Part shown: positions 1 through 6,549 of the stretch, in pieces
Numbering within the stretch: the first letter of the stretch is position 1
Layout: every line of letters begins with the position of its first letter
Source: Rhizobium sp. LCM 4573
Lineage (GTDB): Bacteria; Pseudomonadota; Alphaproteobacteria; Rhizobiales; Rhizobiaceae
Direction of reading: 5' to 3'
DNA length: 6,549 nt
Assembly (NCBI RefSeq): GCF_001854865.1
Contig: NZ_MDDW01000001.1
Location: forward strand, 479,104-485,652
Program-made: the position numbers and the translations under genes
The notes under the pieces: model-generated
What the model was told of the DNA's origin: nothing
Seen by the model: only the letters and a program-made list of their open reading frames with translations
The model's database searches: none

Positions 1-933
1 CACGACGGGCACCATGAGGCCGGCCGACGTCTGTGCCGCAATGCCGATATGCACGCCGCCATATTGGCGGACAATGCCGGCTTCGTCGTCGTAATGGGCG
101 TTGATGGCCGGCTGTTCGGCAATCGCCTTCACCATGGCACGCATCAGGAAAGGCAGGATGGTGAGCTTCGGCTTTCCCGGTTTCAGATTGCCGTTGAGGC
201 GGCCGCGAAGCTCCTCCAGTGCCGTCATGTCCACCTCCTCCACATAGGTGATATGGGGGATGCGCGACTTGGCGAGCGCCATCTTCTCGGCGATGCGGCG
301 TCGCAGGCCGACGACCTTGATCTCCTCGATCTTCTTGTTGGGCTGCAAGCCGGGGGCGATACCTGCGCCGCCCTCGCGGCTCAGGAAGGCGTCGATATCC
401 TCATGGGTGATGCGGCCTGCGGGGCCGCTGCCCGGCACCTGTCTGAGATCGATGCCTGCTTCCTTCGCCCGCAGGCGGACCGCCGGCGGCGCCAGAGGCC
501 TTTCGCCCTCCGCCCGCGGCGCAGCTTGCCCGCCATTCGCGCTTTTCACCGCTCCGCCTGCTACCGGCCTGGGCGGAATGATCTCCGCTGCCGGCTTCGG
601 CTTTTCCACCGGCGGAGGAGATGTTCTTTCCGGCTCGGCCTTCGGCGCCAATTCCGCCGAGGGAAGCTCCGCCCCCTCCTCTCCGGCCTCGCCCGAAGTC
701 CTGATCTTGAGGATCACGGTGCCGGTTGCGATCACATCGCCGATCTCACCATGACGGAAGGTGACCTCCCCTTCCACCGGCGAGGGGATTTCGACCGTCG
801 CCTTGCCGGTCATGACCGCGGCGAGAACCATGTCCTCGCGCACGATGTCACCGACGTTGACGTGCCACTCCACGAGTTCGGCTTCCGCCACGCCTTCGCC
901 GACATCCGGCAGCTTGATGATTTTCTCAGCCAT
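1..933 (-). CDS. bkdB: Branched-chain keto acid dehydrogenase E2 (lipoamide acyltransferase), 3' end missing
   Basis: E2 core subunit of the branched-chain 2-oxoacid dehydrogenase complex (cytoplasm). It moves the acyl group from E1-bound ThDP, via a lipoyl arm, to CoA. The 311 visible residues show an N-terminal lipoyl domain (about 3-80, with PDVGEGVAEAELVEW and lipoyl lysine K44), a Pro/Ala/Glu-rich linker (about 82-147), a peripheral subunit-binding domain (about 148-186, VPGSGPAGRITHEDI) and the start of the acyltransferase domain (from about 205, GLRRRIAEKM). The reading frame is open through base 1, so roughly the last quarter, including the HxxxDG catalytic motif, lies outside the window. 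The ATG at 933 is preceded by GGAGG (942-946) with 8 nt spacing, inside the end of bkdA2; the gap to the bkdA2 stop is 3 nt, so the two are co-transcribed and probably translationally coupled. Odd point: the residue before K44 is Gly (MTGKA), where E2 proteins normally have Asp (DKA). The family is clear; BCKDH rather than pyruvate specificity rests on the two E1 neighbours. Confidence 0.95.
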   Translation of the reverse strand, partial: MAEKIIKLPDVGEGVAEAELVEWHVNVGDIVREDMVLAAVMTGKATVEIPSPVEGEVTFRHGEIGDVIATGTVILKIRTSGEAGEEGAELPSAELAPKAEPERTSPPPVEKPKPAAEIIPPRPVAGGAVKSANGGQAAPRAEGERPLAPPAVRLRAKEAGIDLRQVPGSGPAGRITHEDIDAFLSREGGAGIAPGLQPNKKIEEIKVVGLRRRIAEKMALAKSRIPHITYVEEVDMTALEELRGRLNGNLKPGKPKLTILPFLMRAMVKAIAEQPAINAHYDDEAGIVRQYGGVHIGIAAQTSAGLMVPVV

Positions 934-936
934 ATC

Positions 937-1950
937 TCAGGCCTCCATCATTTCGCGAAGAGCCTGCCCCACACGTGCCGGCCCCGGAAAATAATCCCAT
1001 TCCTGCGCATGCGGGTAAGGCGTATCCCAGCCGGCGACGCGGATGACCGGCGCCTCCAGGTGGAAGAAGCAGTGCTCCTGCACCAGCGACACCAGTTCGG
1101 CACCGTAGCCGGAGGTGAGCGTCGCCTCGTGCACGACCATGCAGCGCCCGGTCTTCTTCACCGATTGCACGATGGTTTCGAGATCGAGCGGCAGAAGGGT
1201 CCGAAGATCGATCACCTCGGCGTCGATGCTCGTCTCCTCAGCCGTCGCCTGCGCCACATGCACCATGGTTCCATAGGCGAGCACGGTGACGGCCGAGCCC
1301 TCGCGCCGCACCACCGCCTTGCCGAGCGGCACGGCATAGTGGTCCTCCGGCACCTCGCCGAGCGGATGCCCGGCCCAGGAAGTGACGGGGCGGTCGTGGT
1401 GCCCGTCGAACGGGCCGTTATAGAGCCGCTTCGGCTCCAGGAAGATCACCGGATCTGGGTTCTCGATCGCCGAAATCAGCAGGCCCTTGGCGTCGTATGG
1501 ATTGGAGGGCACCACCACCTGCAGGCCGCAGACGTGGGTGAAGAGCGCTTCCGGGCTCTGGCTGTGCGTCTGCCCGCCGAAAATGCCGCCGCCGGTCGGC
1601 ATGCGCACCACCATCGGGCAGGTGAATTCGCCATTGGAGCGGTAGCGCAGCCGCGCCGCCTCCTGGGTGAGCTGGTCATAGGCCGGATACATGTAGTCGG
1701 CGAACTGGATCTCGATACAGGGCTTCAACCCGTAGGCCGCCATGCCGATCGCCGCGCCAACAATGCCGGATTCGGAAATCGGCGCATCGAAGCAGCGGGT
1801 CTTGCCGTATTTCTGCTGGAGCCCCTGTGTGCAGCGGAAGACCCCGCCGAAATAGCCGACGTCTTCTCCGAACACGACCACGTTATCGTCCCGTCCCATC
1901 GAAACGTCGATAGCGCTGCGGATGGCCTCGATCATCGTCATGCGCGGCAT
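937..1950 (-). CDS. bkdA2: Branched-chain keto acid dehydrogenase E1 beta subunit
   Basis: Beta subunit of the ThDP-dependent E1 component, which decarboxylates branched-chain 2-oxoacids and reductively acylates the lipoyl group of BkdB; it acts as an alpha2beta2 heterotetramer with BkdA1. The protein has 337 residues, the usual size. The N-terminal half is the pyrimidine-binding domain: the motif PISESGIVGAAIGMA carries E60, which by family homology activates the ThDP aminopyrimidine, and GGQTHSQSPEA carries the conserved H129. The C-terminal transketolase-like domain starts near 205 (AVPLGKAVVRREG) and ends in GWDTPYPHAQEWDYFPGPARV. I chose the ATG at 1950 (MPRMTMIEAI) because GGAGG (1958-1962) sits 7 nt upstream and family members start there. 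An in-frame ATG at 2019 would add 23 residues unlike the family and lies inside a hairpin. The stop is 3 nt from bkdB. A 283-nt structured gap separates it from bkdA1. Confidence 0.97.
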   Translation of the reverse strand: MPRMTMIEAIRSAIDVSMGRDDNVVVFGEDVGYFGGVFRCTQGLQQKYGKTRCFDAPISESGIVGAAIGMAAYGLKPCIEIQFADYMYPAYDQLTQEAARLRYRSNGEFTCPMVVRMPTGGGIFGGQTHSQSPEALFTHVCGLQVVVPSNPYDAKGLLISAIENPDPVIFLEPKRLYNGPFDGHHDRPVTSWAGHPLGEVPEDHYAVPLGKAVVRREGSAVTVLAYGTMVHVAQATAEETSIDAEVIDLRTLLPLDLETIVQSVKKTGRCMVVHEATLTSGYGAELVSLVQEHCFFHLEAPVIRVAGWDTPYPHAQEWDYFPGPARVGQALREMMEA

Positions 1951-1979
1951 GGGGCGACCTCCATGGAAAAGTCGATGCC

Positions 1980-2034
1980 AAAAAGAGAAGAAGAAAGACC
2001 CCTTCTGGCCTGCCGGCATCGTCTGCCTGCAGGC
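1980..2034 (-). other. Hairpin followed by a pyrimidine tract upstream of bkdA2
   Basis: Read on the bkd (minus) strand, 2034-2008 forms a strong stem-loop: outer arms GCCTGC and GCAGGC, one A/G mismatch, inner arms GGCA and TGCC, and a 5-nt loop GACGA. After 9 nt there is a 19-nt all-pyrimidine tract (1998-1980) ending in five T, and 17 nt further on comes the bkdA2 ribosome site. The layout resembles an imperfect intrinsic terminator or pause site, but the tract mixes C with T and is offset from the stem, so full termination is doubtful. It could partly attenuate bkdA2-bkdB, stabilise an mRNA end, or do nothing. Confidence 0.45.
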
Positions 2035-2053
2035 GGTGCGGCAAACTCCTCCA

Positions 2054-2189
2054 ATCTCCCCCCTTGAGGGGGAGATGTCATCGAAGATGACAGAGGGGGG
2101 TGGCTAGGTTGAGACAAGGGAGAGGGTTGGTAAGACGAGAGGATACCCCCCTCTGCCCTGCCGGGCATCTCCCCCTCAAGGGGGGAGAT
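2054..2189. repeat. Composite palindromic intergenic element, RIME-like
   Basis: A 136-bp structured repeat in the bkdA1-bkdA2 gap. The outer arms 2054-2077 and 2166-2189 are perfect 24-bp inverted copies, and each is itself a hairpin (ATCTCCCCC / GGGGGAGAT, 9-bp stem, 5-nt loop). Inside them lie smaller stems: GTCATC/GATGAC (2077-2082 with 2086-2091) and GCCC/GGGC (2155-2158 with 2163-2166). A second perfect pair, AGAGGGGGGT (2092-2101) and ACCCCCCTCT (2145-2154), encloses an unstructured centre of 43 nt. This layout, and the core 'CATCTCCCCCTCAAGG', match my memory of the Rhizobium-specific intergenic mosaic elements (RIME); I could not align it to a reference. It encodes no protein. As RNA it could fold into one long cruciform-like structure between two cistrons of the operon. 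Confidence 0.8.
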
Positions 2190-2233
2190 CGGCAAGAGGC
2201 GCCGCCCGAAATCAAAAACAAACTTTACCATAA

Positions 2234-3526
<1,293 letters not shown>

Positions 3527-3528
3527 TT

Positions 3529-3557
3529 AATCTAGGACGGGTTGTGCTTTCCGGCAA
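3529..3557 (-). promoter_or_regulatory. Candidate sigma70-type promoter of the bkd operon
   Basis: On the minus strand TTGCCG (3557-3552) and TAGATT (3534-3529) are separated by 17 nt; each matches four of six consensus positions. The transcript would begin near 3522, giving a leader of about 55 nt to the bkdA1 ATG. The -35 box overlaps a GCAATT hexamer, which would let a bound regulator affect it. The match is only moderate, so this is a prediction. Confidence 0.45.
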
Positions 3558-3605
3558 TTTGCTTGCCTGATGTCTACTTGCGAATAATTGCGCGGTTGAG
3601 CAATT
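3554..3605. promoter_or_regulatory. Cluster of three GCAATT hexamers, candidate operator
   Basis: GCAATT occurs at 3554-3559 and 3600-3605 and, inverted, as AATTGC at 3586-3591. The last two form a perfect dyad, AATTGC-N8-GCAATT (3586-3605). The first lies in a separate imperfect dyad, GGCAA-N5-TTGCC (3553-3567), over the proposed bkd -35 box. AT-rich half-sites repeated over about 50 bp suit an Lrp/AsnC-family regulator such as BkdR, which controls bkd in Pseudomonas. No such regulator gene is in the window, so the assignment is inference. Confidence 0.4.
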
Positions 3606-3663
3606 TTCTTTCGCCTATCCCTCTTTGCCCTTTTTGCATGCCGAATCGCCGCTTCAGGCAGAT

Positions 3664-3689
3664 GGAACCACAAACCGCCATGAGCCGTT
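3664..3689 (+). promoter_or_regulatory. EcfG/RpoE2-type general stress promoter of treZY
   Basis: GGAAC (3664-3668) and CGTT (3686-3689) are separated by 17 nt. This matches all nine specified bases and the 16-17 nt spacing of the alphaproteobacterial EcfG (RpoE2 in Ensifer) consensus. Transcription would start near 3695-3699, leaving a leader of about 25 nt to the treZ ATG at 3721. Position, strand and the known link of trehalose synthesis to the PhyR-NepR-EcfG stress response in rhizobia all agree. Confidence 0.75.
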
Positions 3690-3720
3690 TGGCCCTCACG
3701 TGAGACGATGGGGCTGGCCA

Positions 3721-5538
3721 ATGATGTCTGCAATACGCACCGTCAGCGAATTCCGGGCCTTTCCGAAGACATGGGGCTGCGAGTTCGTCGCCGCGGGCGA
3801 AGCCGCCTTCCGGCTATGGGCGCCCGGTCAGGAAGCGCTCTATCTGCGCATCAACGACCGCGAAACGCCGATGACCCGCAGCGATGACGGCTGGTTCGAA
3901 CTGCTCGCGGCCGGTATCGAGCCCGGAACGGAATATGCCTATGTGCTTCCCAGCGGAATGGCGCTTCCCGACCCCGCCTCGCGCGGCCAGAAGGAGAGCG
4001 TGACCGGCCCGTCCCTGGTTATCGACCCCACCTCCTATCAATGGCGGAACCTTGACTGGCAGGGTCGGCCCTGGGAAGAGGCGGTGATCTACGAACTGCA
4101 TGTCGGCGCCTTTACGCAGGAGGGCACCTTCCGCGCGGCGATCGAGCGCCTGCCGCACTTGGCCGCGCTCGGCATCACCGCCATCGAAGTGATGCCGGTC
4201 GCCCATTTCGCCGGCGCGCGCGGTTGGGGTTACGATGGCGCGCTCATCTATGCCCCGCATGCTGCTTACGGCACACCGGAGGATTTCAAGGCTTTCGTCG
4301 ATGCCGCCCACGGACATGGGCTGATGGTCCTGCTCGACGTCGTCCATAACCATTTCGGACCGGAAGGAAATTTCCTGCCGCTTCTGGCTCCCGATTTCTT
4401 CCATCCCGAAAAGCACACGCCCTGGGGCGCGGCTATCGCCTACGAGAACGATCCGGTGCGCCGCTTCTTCGTGGAGAATGCCCTCTATTGGCTGGAAGAA
4501 TTCCACCTCGATGGGCTGCGCTTCGATGCGATCGACCAGATCGAGGACCCGTCCGAGGAGCATATATTGGTCGAGATCGCCGAACACGTCCGCGACGAGT
4601 TCGGCGAAGACCGCCACATCCATTTGGTCACTGAAGATTCGCGCAATCTCACCTTCCTCCATGAGCGGGATGAGCAAGGGCGCGTGAAGCTCTTCACGGG
4701 CGAGTGGAACGACGACTTCCACAACGCCATGCACGTGCTCGCGACCGACGAGACGGACGGCTATTACCGCGATTTCGCCGACAGCCCGGAAAAGCTCGCA
4801 GCACGCGCGCTCGCCGAGGGTTTCGCCTACCAGGGCGAAGTCACGATCCGGACCGGAAAACCCCGCGGCGTGCCGAGTGCGGCGCAGCCGGTGACCGCTT
4901 TCGTGGATTTCATCCAGAATCACGACCAGGTCGGCAATCGGGCGCATGGCGAGCGTCTTCTTTCCCTTGCCGGCAAGGACAAGGTGAAGGCGCTGACGGC
5001 CACCCTTCTCCTCTCGCCGCACATCCCGCTCATGTTCATGGGCGAGGAATACGGCGAAACGGCCCCTTTCCTCTTCTTCACCGATTTCCACGGCGATCTC
5101 GCCAAAGCCGTGCGCGAAGGAAGGCAGAAGGAATTCGAGGGCCAGAACGGCCATGGAGAAGAGACCGTTCCGGACCCGAATGCGAAGAAGACCTTTCTCA
5201 GTTCCAGGCTCGACTGGAGCAAGGCGGAAAGCGACGAGGGCCGCGAGTGGCTGAAATTCACCCGCGAACTCCTTTCCGCCCGCAGCAGGTTTATCCTGCC
5301 GCTCATCGGTTCGGCGTCAGGCAATAGCGGCCGCATTCTCGCCACCGCCAGCCGGTTCGTCGCCGTCTCATGGAGCTTCCCGACCGGCAGGCTGCACATG
5401 GCGCTCAATCTCGGTGAGGAGGCCCGCGCCGCACCCGGCCTCAAGGGTGAGCTCATATGGGGCGAACCGGCCGATGGCGGAGCGGTGCCGCCGAACGCGA
5501 CGCTCGTCCGCCTCGAAGCGGACGGAGACAGATCGTGA
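3721..5538 (+). CDS. treZ: Maltooligosyltrehalose trehalohydrolase
   Basis: Cytoplasmic GH13 enzyme (EC 3.2.1.141) that cuts free trehalose from the maltooligosyltrehalose made by TreY. 605 residues, slightly long for the family. An N-terminal beta-sandwich (about 15-110, FRLWAPGQEALYL, DPASR) precedes the catalytic barrel. The GH13 conserved regions are all present: DVVHNH (206-211), GLRFDAI with nucleophile D269, LVTEDSRN with acid/base E305, and FIQNHDQVGN with D402. The C-terminal part (about 515-605) is a beta domain. The start is one of two adjacent ATGs (3721, 3724); only a weak GGGG lies 7 nt before the first. An in-frame TTG at 3625 would extend the frame by 32 residues, but these do not resemble the family and lie upstream of the predicted stress promoter. 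The TGA overlaps the treY GTG by 4 nt (GTGA). Confidence 0.96.
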   Translation: MMSAIRTVSEFRAFPKTWGCEFVAAGEAAFRLWAPGQEALYLRINDRETPMTRSDDGWFELLAAGIEPGTEYAYVLPSGMALPDPASRGQKESVTGPSLVIDPTSYQWRNLDWQGRPWEEAVIYELHVGAFTQEGTFRAAIERLPHLAALGITAIEVMPVAHFAGARGWGYDGALIYAPHAAYGTPEDFKAFVDAAHGHGLMVLLDVVHNHFGPEGNFLPLLAPDFFHPEKHTPWGAAIAYENDPVRRFFVENALYWLEEFHLDGLRFDAIDQIEDPSEEHILVEIAEHVRDEFGEDRHIHLVTEDSRNLTFLHERDEQGRVKLFTGEWNDDFHNAMHVLATDETDGYYRDFADSPEKLAARALAEGFAYQGEVTIRTGKPRGVPSAAQPVTAFVDFIQNHDQVGNRAHGERLLSLAGKDKVKALTATLLLSPHIPLMFMGEEYGETAPFLFFTDFHGDLAKAVREGRQKEFEGQNGHGEETVPDPNAKKTFLSSRLDWSKAESDEGREWLKFTRELLSARSRFILPLIGSASGNSGRILATASRFVAVSWSFPTGRLHMALNLGEEARAAPGLKGELIWGEPADGGAVPPNATLVRLEADGDRS

Positions 5539-6549
5539 AAATCCCGCTCGCCACCTACCGCATCCAGTTTCGCAACGGTATGACCTTCGACCGTGCGGCC
5601 GCCCTGGTGCCTTACCTGAAGCGCCTCGGCATCAGCCATCTCTACGCCTCGCCCATCTTCTCGGCCATCGGCGGCTCGACCCACGGCTATGACGTGACGG
5701 ATGCGAACGAGATCGATCCCGCCATCGGCAGTCGCAATGGGTTCGATCGGCTTTCGGATGCGCTGAAGGCCGCCGGTCTCGGCCTCATCCTCGATATCGT
5801 GCCGAACCATATGGCCGCCTCGCTCGAAAACCCCTGGTGGCGCAGTGTCTTGGAATTCGGCGAGGCGAGCCCGTATGCCCGCCATTTCGATATCGACTGG
5901 AGCCGGCGGCTCACGCTGCCCTTCCTGGCCGAGACGTTCGAAACCGTGCTGGAAAAGGGCGATCTCTCGGTGAGGCCCGATCCGAGGACGGGCAAGCCGG
6001 CGCTTGCCTATCAAGGCACCTGCTATCCGCTGACGCCGTCGAGCTACGAAGGCAGGGAGGCGGAAGTGCTGGCGAGCACCGCGCCCGCCGCCATCGCCGC
6101 TTTGCACGATCTGCAGCCTTGGCGCCTCATTCCGTGGCGCGATGCGCCGCGCGAACTCAGCTATCGCCGTTTCTTCGAGATCACCGGCCTCGTGGGCATG
6201 CGGGTGGAGGATGGCCGCGTGTTCGACGACATGCACCACACCGTGCTGGAACTCGTCCGCACCGGCCGTGTCGATGGCCTGCGCATCGACCATGTGGACG
6301 GCCTTGCCGATCCCAAGGCCTATCTCGAACGGCTGCGGCACGAGGTGGGGCCGGATACCTATATCGCGGTCGAAAAAATCCTCGGCGAAGGCGAACATCT
6401 GCCCGACGACTGGCCGGTATCCGGCGCGACGGGATATGAATTCATTTCCGCCCTTGCCAATGTTTTCGTAGATACCCGCAAGGCCGGAAAGCTGACGGAT
6501 GCCTATGCCCACACCGCAGGGCGGTCCATTGATGTGGCGGAGGAGCTTC
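5535..6549 (+). CDS. treY: Maltooligosyltrehalose synthase, 3' end missing
   Basis: GH13 intramolecular transglucosylase (EC 5.4.99.15) that turns the reducing-end alpha-1,4 bond of a maltooligosaccharide into the alpha,alpha-1,1 bond of trehalose; TreZ then releases the trehalose. 338 residues are visible and the frame runs off the right edge; TreY is usually above 700 residues, so more than half is missing. Seen: the TreY-type start PLATYRIQFRNGMTF, region I DIVPNH (87-92), LSYRRFFEI (208-216), region II GLRIDHVDGL with nucleophile D252, and region III AVEKIL with acid/base E280. The start is the GTG at 5535, overlapping the treZ stop (GTGA); GGAG (5524-5527) lies 7 nt upstream. The overlap implies translational coupling with treZ and the same stress promoter. 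Confidence 0.95.
   Translation, partial: MKIPLATYRIQFRNGMTFDRAAALVPYLKRLGISHLYASPIFSAIGGSTHGYDVTDANEIDPAIGSRNGFDRLSDALKAAGLGLILDIVPNHMAASLENPWWRSVLEFGEASPYARHFDIDWSRRLTLPFLAETFETVLEKGDLSVRPDPRTGKPALAYQGTCYPLTPSSYEGREAEVLASTAPAAIAALHDLQPWRLIPWRDAPRELSYRRFFEITGLVGMRVEDGRVFDDMHHTVLELVRTGRVDGLRIDHVDGLADPKAYLERLRHEVGPDTYIAVEKILGEGEHLPDDWPVSGATGYEFISALANVFVDTRKAGKLTDAYAHTAGRSIDVAEEL

Noticed and set aside
1951..2019. N-terminal extension of bkdA2 from the ATG at 2019.
   Set aside because: That ATG is in a hairpin, the added residues are translated from the pyrimidine tract, and the ATG at 1950 has a good ribosome site and the family's usual start.
49..2067. A 672-codon open frame on the plus strand, opposite bkdB and bkdA2.
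   Set aside because: It is antisense to two clearly conserved genes, its protein is an Arg/His-rich composition typical of reversed GC-rich codons, it shows no known domain, and it runs on into the repeat element.
2054..2189. CRISPR array or intrinsic terminator for the palindromic element.
   Set aside because: There are only two inverted copies, not direct repeats with regular spacers, and no T-run follows the outer hairpins on either strand.
3625..3720. N-terminal extension of treZ from an in-frame TTG.
   Set aside because: The 32 extra residues do not look like TreZ and the segment contains the EcfG-type promoter, so it would lie upstream of the transcript start.
3814..5154. A 446-codon open frame on the minus strand, inside treZ.
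   Set aside because: It is fully contained in treZ on the other strand, with no ribosome site or family resemblance that I could see.
4920..6512. A 530-codon open frame on the minus strand, opposite treZ and treY.
   Set aside because: It is antisense to two genes with intact GH13 catalytic motifs and shows no recognisable domain; GC-rich third positions keep the opposite frame open.

Overview
The window looks like a GC-rich alphaproteobacterial chromosome or replicon of the Rhizobium/Ensifer/Agrobacterium type. The evidence is the close fit of the branched-chain keto acid dehydrogenase proteins to rhizobial homologues as I remember them, a large palindromic intergenic repeat of the kind described in rhizobia (RIME-like), and a promoter matching the alphaproteobacterial general-stress sigma factor EcfG/RpoE2. 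No database search was possible, so the genus is inference.

Left half (about 1-3466, minus strand): a branched-chain 2-oxoacid dehydrogenase operon read right to left, bkdA1 (E1 alpha), bkdA2 (E1 beta) and bkdB (E2, cut by the left edge). These subunits oxidatively decarboxylate the keto acids from valine, leucine and isoleucine to acyl-CoAs. An E3 (lipoamide dehydrogenase) gene would be expected beyond base 1. bkdA2 and bkdB are 3 nt apart. bkdA1 and bkdA2 are instead separated by 283 nt that hold a 136-bp composite palindrome and a separate strong hairpin with a pyrimidine tract.

Centre (3467-3720): a divergent promoter region of 254 nt. The bkd side has a candidate sigma70-type promoter whose -35 box overlaps one of three copies of the hexamer GCAATT, a possible operator. 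The tre side has GGAAC-N17-CGTT, a full match to the EcfG/RpoE2 consensus, about 30 nt upstream of the treZ start.

Right half (3721-6549, plus strand): treZ (maltooligosyltrehalose trehalohydrolase, complete) overlapping treY (maltooligosyltrehalose synthase, cut by the right edge) by 4 nt. Together they make trehalose from the ends of glycogen or maltooligosaccharides. The EcfG-type promoter fits trehalose as a stress protectant.

The genes themselves are ordinary. The parts worth a second look are non-coding: the stress promoter of treZ, the hexamer cluster, and the structured DNA inside the bkd operon. One residue change beside the lipoyl lysine of BkdB also stands out. I saw no sign of a new defence, mobile or RNA-guided system.
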